A DNA stretch of 64,000 nucleotides from Microbacterium caowuchunii (GCF_008727755.1 NZ_CP044231.1:558001-622000), one strand, 5' to 3'. Shown: positions 8,036 through 16,063, counted from the first letter of the stretch. The notes: a model not told the origin generated them from the letters alone. Translations and numbers: made by a program.

Positions 8036-9634
8036 TCAGGACGCCTTGAAGGTGCGGAGCCGGGCCAGCAGGGCCGGAGCGTTCCGATCGAAGATCCGCC
8101 CTCCGATCACCGTCCCGGCCGCGAGCACCGCCGAGCCGAGGAGCACGCCCACCACGAGCGCCAGCCATCCGTACAGGGCGTCGCCGGTCGCCGCGGCGAG
8201 GAAGGCGAGCACCAGCGCGGGGGACCCGAGCACGGCGACGATCACCCAGACCGCGAGCATCGCCAGAGTGGTGATCGCTCCGCTGCCGGGGACGCGGGCG
8301 AACGGACTGGAGCCGGGCGCGGCGACCGGCACGACCAGGAGCGCGGAGCTGATCGCACAGACCCCGTAGCCGGCGAGGAGGAGCCCGAGACCCGCGCCCG
8401 TCACGGCGGGCAGCAACCGCCATTCGCCGGCGATCGCCAGCGTGAGCACCGCGACCGCGAGGAACAGCGGCACCCCGATGGATCCGGCGGCGAGGATGCG
8501 GCCGGCGCGGTCGGCGCGGCCGCGGATGCCCGTGGCCAGGACTCCGGCGAACGCCGTGCCGTCGTAGGACACGTCGACGTAGGAGACGGCCGCCAGGATG
8601 TACGCCACCAGGACGCCGGAGAACCACAGCAGCGGGTTCGAGGTGCTGCCGCCCGAGTAGAAGATCATGAGCGCCGGGAAGATGGGCACGACCAGGAGCT
8701 GACGGAGGTACCGCCCGTCGTGCAGCCAGTACGTCTGGGCGCGTGCCCAGGTCGCGCCGGTCGGCCCGGTCGGCATTCGTCCGAACCAGCCCAGTTTGCC
8801 GGCCTTGGCCCGTGCGCTGCGCGCCCGCGCGGGAGAGGTGAGCGCCGCCTCGAGCGCCCGACGCCAGAGCCACCAGAGCACGAGGAGCGTCCCGACCGCG
8901 ATCAGGAACTTCGCCGCCGCAGGCAGGATCGCCCCGACGGCCACGTCTCCGGGGACCGCCCAGGCCGCCGCCAGAGGGGTCCACGAGAGGGCTCCGACCA
9001 CGCCCTGGATGCGCCCGAGCGGATCGGACGATGACGACACCCCGGCTTCGATGAGTTCCACGATGCCGATCGAGATCGGACCGGCGAGGAGGACGACGAG
9101 GAAGAGGACAGCCCCCACGAGCTCGCGTGTGCGGCGGTTGCCGCCCATTCCGCTCGTGAGCGCGGCGACCAGACGCGAGGCGACCACGCAGGTGAGCACC
9201 CCGACGGGGATGCACAGGAGCGCGACCGCCGAGGCGGCCGGCCAGCGGATGAACACGAGCAGGAGACCCAGGGTCCCCGCCACTGTCACGATGCCCGGCA
9301 CCCCGGTGAGCCCGGCGGCCGTCAGCGCCCGCATCATCTGGCGGGTCGTGATCGGGAACGGCGCGAGCTTGACCGGGTCGAGCGTCGTGTCGACGCCGGC
9401 GACGAACACCGGTCCGAGCGTCCAGCCGAGCAGCAGCAGGGCGCCGGCGATCGTGACGACGGTGGCGGTCACCTCCGGCCCGGTGAACCCCAGGAAGAAC
9501 AATCCGACCCAGGCGAACAAGAGCATGCCTGTCATTCCGAGGGTGCCCAGGATGAAGCCGACCAGCTGCCAGGGGCTGGATGCGAGCGTGTTGCCGAGGA
9601 CGCGGAACCGGATCCTCAGGAGAGTCGCAACCAC
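8036..9634 (-). CDS. ABC-2-type exporter membrane protein
   Basis: Polytopic protein of 532 aa with roughly 12 hydrophobic segments and no soluble domain, typical of the actinobacterial ABC exporter permease that pairs with a single ATPase. GTG at 9634 is chosen (VVATLLRIRFRVLGNTL); it overlaps the ATPase gene by 19 nt. A longer frame upstream is only the shadow of the ATPase. The order, ATPase first and permease second on the minus strand, indicates one exporter. The substrate is unknown; drug, lipid or peptide export are all possible. Confidence 0.82.
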   Translation of the reverse strand: MVATLLRIRFRVLGNTLASSPWQLVGFILGTLGMTGMLLFAWVGLFFLGFTGPEVTATVVTIAGALLLLGWTLGPVFVAGVDTTLDPVKLAPFPITTRQMMRALTAAGLTGVPGIVTVAGTLGLLLVFIRWPAASAVALLCIPVGVLTCVVASRLVAALTSGMGGNRRTRELVGAVLFLVVLLAGPISIGIVELIEAGVSSSSDPLGRIQGVVGALSWTPLAAAWAVPGDVAVGAILPAAAKFLIAVGTLLVLWWLWRRALEAALTSPARARSARAKAGKLGWFGRMPTGPTGATWARAQTYWLHDGRYLRQLLVVPIFPALMIFYSGGSTSNPLLWFSGVLVAYILAAVSYVDVSYDGTAFAGVLATGIRGRADRAGRILAAGSIGVPLFLAVAVLTLAIAGEWRLLPAVTGAGLGLLLAGYGVCAISSALLVVPVAAPGSSPFARVPGSGAITTLAMLAVWVIVAVLGSPALVLAFLAAATGDALYGWLALVVGVLLGSAVLAAGTVIGGRIFDRNAPALLARLRTFKAS

Positions 9635-10416
9635 TGCGGGCCCTCCGAGTGGTGGCGTCCGCCGACGAGTTCGACGAAACGGTCCTGCAGGGTCTGCCCG
9701 CCGCGGACCTCGTCCACGGTGCCGGCGGCCAGGACCCGTCCGGCGGCGATGACCGCCACGTGGTCGCACATGCGCTGCACGAGGTCCATGGAATGGCTGG
9801 AGACGATGACGGTCCCGCCGCTGCCCGCGTACCCGCGCAGGACGTCCTCGATGTTCGCGGCGGACACCGGGTCCACCGACTCGAAGGGTTCGTCGAGGAC
9901 GAGGATGCGGGGCGCGTGCACCAGGGCGCAGGCCAGCGAGACCTTCTTCGTCATACCGGCCGAGTAGTCGACCACGGGCGTGCCCGCCGCCTCGCGGAGA
10001 TCCATCAGCGCGAGCAGGTCGGCGGTGCGGGCCGTGATCTCCTCGCGCGGCAGCCCGAACATCATGCCGGTGTAAGTGATCAGCTGCTCGCCGGTGAGCC
10101 GGTCGAACAGGCGCACCCCGTCGGCGAGGTTGCCGATCATCGCCTTCGCGGTCACCGGATCCGTCCACACGTCCACGCCGTGCAGCACGGCCGATCCGCC
10201 ATCCGGCCGCAGCAGGCCGGTCGCCATCGACAGGGTCGTCGTCTTCCCCGCCCCGTTAGGGCCGACCAGGCCGTAGAACGATCCGGCCGGGACGGTCAGA
10301 TCGATCCCGTCGACCGCGACCTTCTCCCCGAAGCGCTTGACCAGTCCGGTCAGACGCAGAGCGGGTTCGGTGGCGGCGGGACGGGAATGGGGAAGGGTGC
10401 TGTCCGGGGTCGTCAC
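9616..10416 (-). CDS. ABC exporter ATP-binding protein
   Basis: ATPase of 266 aa driving the adjacent permease. Walker A is GPNGAGKTTTLSM, the signature is the degenerate YSAGMTKKVSLACALVHAP (SAGM in place of SGGQ), Walker B is ILVLDEPFESVD and the H-loop is in VIVSSHSMDLVQRM. The SAGM signature with KKVSLA is seen in CcmA/Nod-like exporter ATPases. GTG at 10416 has TAGGAT 6 nt upstream and no SD, so the transcript is probably leaderless. The gene is divergent from an aldo/keto reductase with only 29 bp between start codons. Confidence 0.92.
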   Translation of the reverse strand: MTTPDSTLPHSRPAATEPALRLTGLVKRFGEKVAVDGIDLTVPAGSFYGLVGPNGAGKTTTLSMATGLLRPDGGSAVLHGVDVWTDPVTAKAMIGNLADGVRLFDRLTGEQLITYTGMMFGLPREEITARTADLLALMDLREAAGTPVVDYSAGMTKKVSLACALVHAPRILVLDEPFESVDPVSAANIEDVLRGYAGSGGTVIVSSHSMDLVQRMCDHVAVIAAGRVLAAGTVDEVRGGQTLQDRFVELVGGRHHSEGPQWLRLS

Positions 10417-10422
10417 CGCACC

Positions 10423-10439
10423 ATCCTAGGGAGCAGGAT
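10423..10439. promoter_or_regulatory. Back-to-back leaderless -10 elements, ABC exporter / aldo-keto reductase
   Basis: On the minus strand TAGGAT (10423-10428) ends 6 nt before GTG 10416. On the plus strand CAGGAT (10434-10439) ends 6 nt before ATG 10446. Both -10 hexamers fit in the 29-bp gap, so each -35 region must lie at or beyond the opposite promoter and opposite gene start. Inferred from position and spacing only. Confidence 0.6.
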
Positions 10440-10445
10440 GGGGGC

Positions 10446-11279
10446 ATGGTCAACATCCCCACCGTCACCCTGAACGACCAGACCGCCTTCCCCGAGCTGG
10501 GGCTCGGCACCTACCGGCTCACCGGGGAATCCGGGATCGCATCGGTCGTGTCCGCGATCGAGACCGGATACCGCCTGCTCGACTCCGCCGTGAACTACGA
10601 GAACGAGCACGAAGTCGGCGAGGCGGTGCGCCGCAGCGGACTCGACCGCGACGACCTGCTCGTGGCCACGAAGATCCCCGGCCGCGATCACGGCTACGAC
10701 GAGACCATCGCGAGCGCGAGGGGATCCCTGCAGCGCCTGGGACTCGACCGCATCGACGTGTATCTGATCCACTGGCCCAACCCCCGGGTCGACCGCTTCG
10801 TCGACACGTGGCGCGCCATGATCGCCCTGCGTGACGAAGGGCTCGTGCGCACCATCGGCGTCTCCAACTTCACGATCCCGCTGCTGACCCGGCTCATCGA
10901 CGAGACCGGGGTCGTGCCGGCGATCAACCAGGTCGAACTGCACCCCTACTTCCCTCAGCAGGAGTTGCGCGCCTTCCACGCCCGCAACGACATCCGTACC
11001 GAGAGCTGGAGCCCGCTCGCCCGCCGCAGCGAGCTGCTCACCGAGCCCGTCGTGCAGGAGATCGCCGGACGCCACCGGGTCTCGCCGACGCAGGTCGTGC
11101 TGCGGTGGCACGTGCAGCTGGGCAGCACGCCGATCCCGAAGTCGGCCGATGCGTCACGCCAGCGCGAGAACGCCGAGATCTTCGGTTTCGCGCTCGCCGA
11201 CGAGGAGGTCGCGGCGCTGTCGGCGCTCGAACGCGGCCGGCTGTGGGGTGGGGACCCGGACACGCACGAGGAGTTCTAG
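10446..11279 (+). CDS. Aldo/keto reductase (AKR, 2,5-diketogluconate reductase-like)
   Basis: Soluble NADPH-dependent carbonyl reductase of 277 aa, the usual length for a compact AKR5-type barrel. The catalytic tetrad is recognisable: Asp46 and Tyr51 in LLDSAVNYENEHEVG, Lys in LLVATKIPG and His in VYLIHWPNP. The coenzyme-binding end has IPKSADASRQRENAEIFGF. The ATG at 10446 follows CAGGAT by 6 nt, with a G-run before it but no good SD. The substrate is uncertain; these enzymes act on small aldehydes and ketones. Confidence 0.92.
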   Translation: MVNIPTVTLNDQTAFPELGLGTYRLTGESGIASVVSAIETGYRLLDSAVNYENEHEVGEAVRRSGLDRDDLLVATKIPGRDHGYDETIASARGSLQRLGLDRIDVYLIHWPNPRVDRFVDTWRAMIALRDEGLVRTIGVSNFTIPLLTRLIDETGVVPAINQVELHPYFPQQELRAFHARNDIRTESWSPLARRSELLTEPVVQEIAGRHRVSPTQVVLRWHVQLGSTPIPKSADASRQRENAEIFGFALADEEVAALSALERGRLWGGDPDTHEEF

Positions 11280-11289
11280 TCGGGGCGGC

Positions 11290-11514
11290 TCAGAGCTGGG
11301 CGCCGTCGTCGTCGCGATCGTAGATCCCGACGTTCCGCCCCCGCCACGACTCGTAGGCGAGCAGCCAGCCCATGGAGACCGCGGCCGCGATCAGCAGTCC
11401 GATCCAGACGCTGCCGAGCAGGATGCCGATGAGGACCCCTGCGGCGAAGAGCAGGACCGTGCCGAGGATCCAGGTGGTGCGGCCGCGGGGCCAGCCGGTT
11501 CCGGGTGTCGTCAT
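11290..11514 (-). CDS. Small two-helix membrane protein
   Basis: Protein of 74 aa with two predicted helices (ILGTVLLFAAGVLIGILLG and the following IGLLIAAAVSMGWLLAY) and an acidic cytoplasmic tail ending DRDDDGAQL. ATG 11514 is chosen over GTG 11520 because TACGCT ends exactly 6 nt upstream, the leaderless spacing used throughout the window. Function not recognised. It ends 10 bp from the convergent aldo/keto reductase and follows the AlkA-like gene in the same direction. Confidence 0.7.
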   Translation of the reverse strand: MTTPGTGWPRGRTTWILGTVLLFAAGVLIGILLGSVWIGLLIAAAVSMGWLLAYESWRGRNVGIYDRDDDGAQL

Positions 11515-11615
11515 GCTCACAGCGTAGGGGGATGGAGCGGTCCCACGCCTCGGCGGCGATCATCCCGTGCCGAACCGGTCGGTGACCATGCCGGATCGGC
11601 GAGCCAAGGACACCG

Positions 11616-12608
11616 TCAGCGGCGGCGGTGGTCCTCGGGATGCAGGCGCGGCCCCCGTCGCGGTTCGCTCACGCCGCTGGCTGCGAGGAGCCGGATGACG
11701 CGTTGACGCTGACCCGACCACGGGGCGAGCAGCTCCAGCATCCCGGCATCGTCCGTGCGTGCGCCGGCAAGGGCATGGCCGACCTGATGCGCCAGGTGGT
11801 AATCGCCCACGCTGACCGCGTCCGGGTCCCCGTATGCCCGGATGCGGGTCTCCGCCGACGTCCACGGACCGATCCCGCGCAGGCTCGTCAGAACCGCCTC
11901 CCGCGCGAGGCCGTCCGCGGCCGCATCCAGGACGCGGACGAGCGATTCAGCGCGGGCCGCGACCTCCACGACCGTGCGGGACTGCGGCGGCTCCAGCCCC
12001 GCGCGGTGCCAGGACCAGGAAGGGATGCGGCGCCAGCCTTCGAGGGAGGGAGGGGCGAACATGGGACGGGGCGTCGGTCCGGGCGCACGTTCCCCGAACC
12101 AGGTCACGACGCGTCGCCAGGCGGAGAACGCCTGGAGGGCGGTGACCTTCTGCTCGAAGATCGCGCTCGCGAGGGCATCGAAGACCTCGTCGGTGCGGCC
12201 GAGCCGGAGCCCCGGGTTGCGGTGCGCGGCAGAGGCGATCAGCGGGTGACGCGTCGCGTCGAACCCGCTCGGGTCGTCCTCGGCGCCGCAGAGGGCGGGG
12301 ACGTGCGCGACGGCCCACTCGGCCCCGGCGCCCCACGCAGCCACTCGCACCGTGCCACCGACTGAGCGGAGGGCGAGCGTGGCGACTCCCCGCGGGGTGC
12401 GGCTCGCGCGCCAGATGACGCTTCCCTCGACCACCAGGGTGGGGTCGTTCGCCCCGTGGCGCTGGAAGACCACCGTGCGGTGCAGATCCAGCGGGTGCCG
12501 CGGGGTGTAGGTCGTCTCGAGCGCCGGGCGCGGGGGAGTGACGTCGTGCCGCGTCCCGGATGCGCGCGCGGGGTCCCGCTGCGCGGTGGCGGGGCGGGGG
12601 GAGATCAC
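11616..12608 (-). CDS. DNA-3-methyladenine glycosylase, AlkA-like HhH-GPD protein
   Basis: Base-excision repair glycosylase of 330 aa. The HhH-GPD core shows the helix-hairpin-helix LTSLRGIGPWTSAETRIRAY followed by the catalytic aspartate in VSVGDYHLAHQVG, the AlkA arrangement. The upstream ASAIFEQKVTALQAF matches the AlkA motif around the intercalating region. The first ~90 residues form an AlkA-type N-terminal domain. GTG 12608 has TAGGGT 6 nt upstream and no SD. It would excise alkylated purines; no ada or ogt partner is adjacent. Confidence 0.85.
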   Translation of the reverse strand: MISPRPATAQRDPARASGTRHDVTPPRPALETTYTPRHPLDLHRTVVFQRHGANDPTLVVEGSVIWRASRTPRGVATLALRSVGGTVRVAAWGAGAEWAVAHVPALCGAEDDPSGFDATRHPLIASAAHRNPGLRLGRTDEVFDALASAIFEQKVTALQAFSAWRRVVTWFGERAPGPTPRPMFAPPSLEGWRRIPSWSWHRAGLEPPQSRTVVEVAARAESLVRVLDAAADGLAREAVLTSLRGIGPWTSAETRIRAYGDPDAVSVGDYHLAHQVGHALAGARTDDAGMLELLAPWSGQRQRVIRLLAASGVSEPRRGPRLHPEDHRRR

Positions 12609-12655
12609 CGCATCACCCTACGCGGCGTCCTCCGACATCGGCTGGGTGCGCTGCG

Positions 12656-13369
12656 TCAGAACCGGTCGGGCGAGGGCGTGCCGTGACCGTACCGGATGGC
12701 GACGTCCGCATGACGGTCGAAGCGGTAGCCGACCCCGCGCACCGTACGCACGATGTCCTCGAAGCGGCCGAGTTTCGCGCGCAGCCGGCGCACGTGCACA
12801 TCGATCGTGCGCTCGCCGGGCGCGCCCTCTTCGCCGATCTGCCACAGCGAGCCGACGAGCTCGGCCCGCTCGATCGTGCGCCCCTCGCGGAGGACGAGGT
12901 ACTGGAGCAGCTCGAACTCCTTGAAGGTGAAGGAGGCGGACTCGCCGTCGATGAGCACGCGCTTGCGGGAGATGTCCACGACGACGCCGGCCTCGGCGCG
13001 CTCGTCGACCTCGATCTCGGGCTTGGTGCGGGCGACGGCCGAGGGCTCGTGCAGCGCGAGGCGGACGACGTCGACGTCCCGCCCGCCCGCCCCGACGGGG
13101 GCGAGGGCGACCGTCGCGTAGGTCTCCGCCTCCGGGGCGACCTCGTGCAGGGTGCGCCGGAGCGCCTCCACGATGGTGGCCAGCGAGACGCCCGAGGCAG
13201 CGGCCTTGGCCTCGTCGAACCCTACGTAGAGCCCGAAGCCGCGCGGAGCGGTGCCGGCGGGGATGCTGCGGTCGGCGGGCGGGGTCGACGCGGCGGGGGC
13301 GTCGTCGACGATGCGCAGCGCCGGACGAGGGGATCGGGGGGTGCGGTCGAGGAGAGCGGTGGTCGACAT
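12656..13369 (-). CDS. Orphan OmpR-type winged-helix regulator without receiver domain
   Basis: DNA-binding protein of 237 aa. The C-terminal ~100 residues are a full OmpR/PhoB winged helix: FTFKEFELLQYLVLREGRT, RTIDVHVRRLRAKLGR and IVRTVRGVGYRFD. The N-terminal ~130 residues hold no receiver motifs; they begin with a low-complexity segment and then a small alpha/beta region (GFGLYVGFDEAKAAASG, VEALRRTLHEVAPEAETYA). ATG 13369 has AAGGA 8 nt upstream, unlike most genes here, fitting its long leader. That leader starts at a strong promoter and contains a cysteine-rich short ORF. The regulon and ligand are unknown; the N-terminal region could sense a small molecule. Confidence 0.8.
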   Translation of the reverse strand: MSTTALLDRTPRSPRPALRIVDDAPAASTPPADRSIPAGTAPRGFGLYVGFDEAKAAASGVSLATIVEALRRTLHEVAPEAETYATVALAPVGAGGRDVDVVRLALHEPSAVARTKPEIEVDERAEAGVVVDISRKRVLIDGESASFTFKEFELLQYLVLREGRTIERAELVGSLWQIGEEGAPGERTIDVHVRRLRAKLGRFEDIVRTVRGVGYRFDRHADVAIRYGHGTPSPDRF

Positions 13370-13478
13370 GCGAGAAGTCCTTGCGAGAGGGAGCCGGCGC
13401 GCTGTGCCCGACTCTTCGTGTTGTTGGTCGCGGTCCATGGTGGGACCGGGTGCGCGGCGCATCCCCCCGGGAGAGGCG

Positions 13479-13531
13479 CCGGTGACTCGCAGCGATTCAG
13501 ATCCAGCTGGCGAGTCTGACGGGATCACCGG
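13479..13531 (-). promoter_or_regulatory. Possible attenuator hairpin after the cysteine leader ORF
   Basis: Directly after the leader ORF stop lies a nested inverted repeat. An outer CCGGTGA/TCACCGG pair (13479-13485, 13525-13531) surrounds an inner GACTCGC/GCGAGTC pair (13484-13490, 13510-13516). The arms partly share bases, so two alternative pairings compete, as expected of an attenuator. Function is inference from position. Confidence 0.4.
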
Positions 13532-13532
13532 T

Positions 13533-13634
13533 TCAGCGGCACATTCGACAACACAGAACAACGCGACCGGCCATCATGGTGCCGGCAGTCCCGCTCGCCT
13601 CCAAGGCGGACATAAGACGTGCGTTGTCAGTCAT
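13533..13634 (-). CDS. Cysteine-rich leader peptide (leaderless uORF)
   Basis: A 33-aa ORF starting at ATG 13634 and ending in ...VVLCCRMCR-stop, with three Cys codons in the last six positions. Its ATG lies 7 nt from a GATAAT -10, so it would be translated from the 5' end of the transcript. It precedes the winged-helix regulator gene by 163 nt and a foldable segment lies between. Short leaderless ORFs rich in Cys codons are known in mycobacteria as cysteine-responsive attenuators, and Streptomyces has comparable putative leader peptides. Here Cys-tRNA shortage would stall ribosomes near the stop and change folding downstream. No homologue search could be run. Confidence 0.5.
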   Translation of the reverse strand: MTDNARLMSALEASGTAGTMMAGRVVLCCRMCR

Positions 13635-13641
13635 GGGCCCG

Positions 13642-13671
13642 ATTATCGCGGAGCCGGGCGTGTCGCGTCAA
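13642..13671 (-). promoter_or_regulatory. Strong sigma70-like promoter of the winged-helix regulator leader
   Basis: On the minus strand TTGACG (13671-13666), 18 bp, then GATAAT (13647-13642), then 7 nt to the leader ORF ATG. It is the closest match to the housekeeping consensus noticed in the window. Confidence 0.7.
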
Positions 13672-13750
13672 TTCGCCGGCGCGTGCCGGACGCTCTGTGA
13701 CGAAGTGTGACGGCGGCCCCCGGCGTCTGTACACGGCCTACGCTGGGCGG

Positions 13751-14071
13751 GTGACCGATCTGCGATTCACCGATGACGAGGACGCGTCGCGCTACACGCT
13801 CCATCGCGGGGACGACCTCGTGAGCGTGCTGGACTACCGCGACGATGGCCGTACCGTGGCGATGACCCGCGCCTTCACGATCCCCACCTTCCGCGGGCAC
13901 GGGTACGCCGCGATCGTCGTGGACCGCGCGGTGGCCCTGCTCGAGGAGCGTGGGGACCGCCGCGTGCTGCCGGTGTGCTGGTACGTGGCGGACTGGTTCG
14001 CGGAGCACCCGGAGCGGGCGGGGATCCTCGAGGAGCGGCGCCCGGCGCCCGGCGCCCCGCAGCCCCGCTGA
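13751..14071 (+). CDS. GNAT-like N-acetyltransferase (short Acetyltransf_CG type)
   Basis: Compact 106-aa GNAT protein. The core strand order fits the ~90-residue PF14542-type family: LVSVLDYRDDGRTVAMTRAF, the acetyl-CoA loop FRGHGYAAIVVDRAVALLEE (R-x-x-G-x-A variant) and a final VLPVCWYVADWFAEHPE. GTG 13751 is preceded by TACGCT with 6 nt between and no SD, so it is probably leaderless. The protein is cytoplasmic and of unknown substrate; relatives include the N-acetyltransferase YjdJ. The C-terminus (RRPAPGAPQPR) is a variable tail. Confidence 0.82.
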   Translation: MTDLRFTDDEDASRYTLHRGDDLVSVLDYRDDGRTVAMTRAFTIPTFRGHGYAAIVVDRAVALLEERGDRRVLPVCWYVADWFAEHPERAGILEERRPAPGAPQPR

Positions 14072-14157
14072 TATCTAGCCCCGCCGTCAGGCATCGTCAA
14101 TCCCCTGCGCCCGGGGGCACCGCCCGCGCAAGCTGGAGGCGACGAAAGGACGTGCCC

Positions 14158-14346
14158 ATGGACGACCGTGACCTTCCCGAGGGCGTCATCGACGCCGACC
14201 CGCCCGGTGGATGGGAGAGCTCCGATGCCGCGGACGGCGAGACCGCCGAGCAGAACGCCGCCGCGATCGATTCCCCGGATCTCATCGCCTCGGATGAGCC
14301 CGGCAAGGACCTGGACCCCGACCTCGCGGTGGGAGACGACCGGTGA
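14158..14346 (+). CDS. Small acidic protein, unknown function
   Basis: A 62-aa strongly acidic, probably disordered protein with few hydrophobics. ATG 14158 follows a GAAAGGA ribosome site. Its stop overlaps the GTG of the next gene (GTGA), so the two acidic proteins are coupled. No known domain recognised. The codon pattern is typical of the window (high GC3), supporting a real gene. Confidence 0.65.
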   Translation: MDDRDLPEGVIDADPPGGWESSDAADGETAEQNAAAIDSPDLIASDEPGKDLDPDLAVGDDR

Positions 14347-14687
14347 GCGCGCGGGAGGAGGACGTGGCCGGTGACGGGACGGACTCCGGCGACCCGATCC
14401 CGGAGCCCACGTACTCGGATCCGAACCGTTCCGACCCGGATCCCGACCCGGAGGCGCGGGAGGCCCCGGTGCGGCCCGGCGAGACGCAGGACGCCCCGGC
14501 GATGGACATGGACCAGCCCAGCATCCAGGAGAAGATCGACGGCATCGTCGCGCAGACGAGGGTGGACGTCGGCGGGCAGTCGCACGAGCGCATCGTGGAT
14601 GTCCTCCGGCAGCGCCTCCTCGACGCGGGGATCTCGGCCGACGAGCGGCTGATCGAGGACCTCGGCCGGCAGGTCACCCAGGACTGA
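14343..14687 (+). CDS. Acidic tail plus folded C-terminal segment, unknown function
   Basis: A 114-aa protein coupled to the preceding small acidic gene by a GTGA overlap. Residues 1-60 are a D/E/P-rich disordered stretch with imperfect DPNRSDPDPDPEAR repeats. Residues 60-114 look folded and helical: QPSIQEKIDGIVAQTRVDV and SHERIVDVLRQRLLDAGIS. The second half is compatible with a small protein-interaction helix bundle, but no family is recognised. Its stop codon directly abuts the stop codon of the convergent hydrolase gene, with zero bases between. Confidence 0.65.
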   Translation: MSAREEDVAGDGTDSGDPIPEPTYSDPNRSDPDPDPEAREAPVRPGETQDAPAMDMDQPSIQEKIDGIVAQTRVDVGGQSHERIVDVLRQRLLDAGISADERLIEDLGRQVTQD

Positions 14688-15467
14688 TCAGCACCCTTCG
14701 GCGAACCGGATGATCCGGGATGCGGCAGGTTCCGCATCCCGGATCATCGTCTCGTGCCCATGGGCGTCGATCTCGCTCAGGCAGCCGTCGGGGAGGAGGG
14801 TCACGACCTCCCGGCACCACGCCGGCGGGCAGACCGTGTCCTGTCCGCCGCGCAGCACCAGGGTCGGCACCGTGATCCGCGGATAGGCCTCCTCGGGCCG
14901 GTGGGCGAGCATGGCCCGCATCTTCCCGCGCAGGTTCGGGCCGGCGCGCAGGTACTCGCGCGCACCGATTGCGATCACCCGGGGGCTCTCCACTGCCAGG
15001 TCCTGCAGCAGGCGCACCCACTGGCGGCCGGCGGACCGGGCCCGGGGGTCGACCGTGGGGGCGATCAGCACGACGCGGTCCGCGAGACCCGGGTGCCGCG
15101 CGGCGACCTCGGCGACCACCTGCGTGCCCATGGAGTGCCCGACCAGAACGAGGCCACCGGGCTCACCCGGGTAGCCGCGCTCACGGATGAATGCGGCGAG
15201 CAGGTCCGCGGTGCGCTCGATGGTGAGGGTGCGCACCGGTTCCGGCGCTTCGCCGTAGCCGGGAAGATCCACCCGCACGATCCGACCGTGCCCGCCGAGA
15301 TGCTCGGCGAGCCCCTCGAAGACGGTCCGTCCCATCCCGATCCCGTGCACGAGCAGGAAGGTGCGCGGGGGAGCGCCCCGCTCGTCGGCGACGAGCGTCG
15401 CCCCGGCGAAGGAGAAGGAGAGGGGCGGGGCGTCCGCTGCCGGCTGGGGCGGTGTGTGTCGGGGCAT
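14688..15467 (-). CDS. Alpha/beta hydrolase
   Basis: Soluble hydrolase of 259 aa. The oxyanion region is LLVHGIGMGRTVFEGLAEHL, the nucleophile elbow is VLVGHSMGTQVVAEVAA, and the acid and histidine lie in LRGGQDTVCPPAWCRE and IDAHGHETMIRD. ATG 15467 is preceded by TAACGT ending 7 nt upstream, whose first three bases are the stop codon of the upstream Nudix gene. The substrate (ester, lactone or C-C bond) is not predictable. It converges on the acidic-protein gene with no spacer. Confidence 0.88.
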   Translation of the reverse strand: MPRHTPPQPAADAPPLSFSFAGATLVADERGAPPRTFLLVHGIGMGRTVFEGLAEHLGGHGRIVRVDLPGYGEAPEPVRTLTIERTADLLAAFIRERGYPGEPGGLVLVGHSMGTQVVAEVAARHPGLADRVVLIAPTVDPRARSAGRQWVRLLQDLAVESPRVIAIGAREYLRAGPNLRGKMRAMLAHRPEEAYPRITVPTLVLRGGQDTVCPPAWCREVVTLLPDGCLSEIDAHGHETMIRDAEPAASRIIRFAEGC

Positions 15468-15477
15468 CCCCGCGACG

Positions 15478-15981
15478 TTAGCGGATCCCGGTCGTCCCTC
15501 CGGGCAGTCCCGCCGTCTCGGAGGCGACGGTCGCGAGGTCGTCGCCGAACACATAGGTGGCCCCGGCCCGCTCGCCGCGGAGGACCTGTGGGAGCCATCT
15601 GCGGGTGTCGTCCCACATCCGGTCGAGCGGGATCTCCGACACCGGGAACCAGGCGGGCACGATCTCCTCGGTCTCGACGGGCCGGCCCCGGTACCGCCGG
15701 CACAGGAACACGTGCGAGCGCTGCGACCACGCCGGGCGGGAAGGGAAGAGGTAGTCGAACACTCCGGCCGGCTCCAGATCCCCCGGTGCGATGCTCAGCT
15801 CGGTCTCCTCGCGCACCTCGCGGACGGCGGCCGCCAGGATGCCCTCACCCGGTTCCACCTTGCCGCCGATGCCCACCACCCGGCCGAGGCCGAGGCCGGT
15901 GCGCTTGTATCCCAGCAGCACCTCCGTCCCCGCGGCGCCCTCGCGCAGGATGTAGACGACGCAGACGTCGGGAAGAGCCAT
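15478..15981 (-). CDS. Nudix hydrolase, MTH1-like (8-oxo-dGTP diphosphatase type)
   Basis: A 167-aa Nudix protein. The box reads GKVEPGEGILAAAVREVREETEL, keeping the G, E, RE and EE metal ligands; the usual Gly near the end is Glu. The preceding GIGGKVEPGE and the later WSQRSHVFLCRRY and EEIVPAWFPVSEIPLDRMWDDTR match the human MTH1-like subgroup that removes oxidised dNTPs. ATG 15981 lies 7 nt after TAGGGT with no SD. It is divergent from sbcD with 82 bp between starts, which suits a DNA-damage theme but does not prove co-regulation. Confidence 0.86.
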   Translation of the reverse strand: MALPDVCVVYILREGAAGTEVLLGYKRTGLGLGRVVGIGGKVEPGEGILAAAVREVREETELSIAPGDLEPAGVFDYLFPSRPAWSQRSHVFLCRRYRGRPVETEEIVPAWFPVSEIPLDRMWDDTRRWLPQVLRGERAGATYVFGDDLATVASETAGLPGGTTGIR

Positions 15982-16063
15982 GACGGGCACCCTACGCCCG
16001 CTATGTTTCGACTCTGTGGCGCGGCTGGACGCCGTGTCGGAGGTGCCGCCTAGCCTTGTCAGC

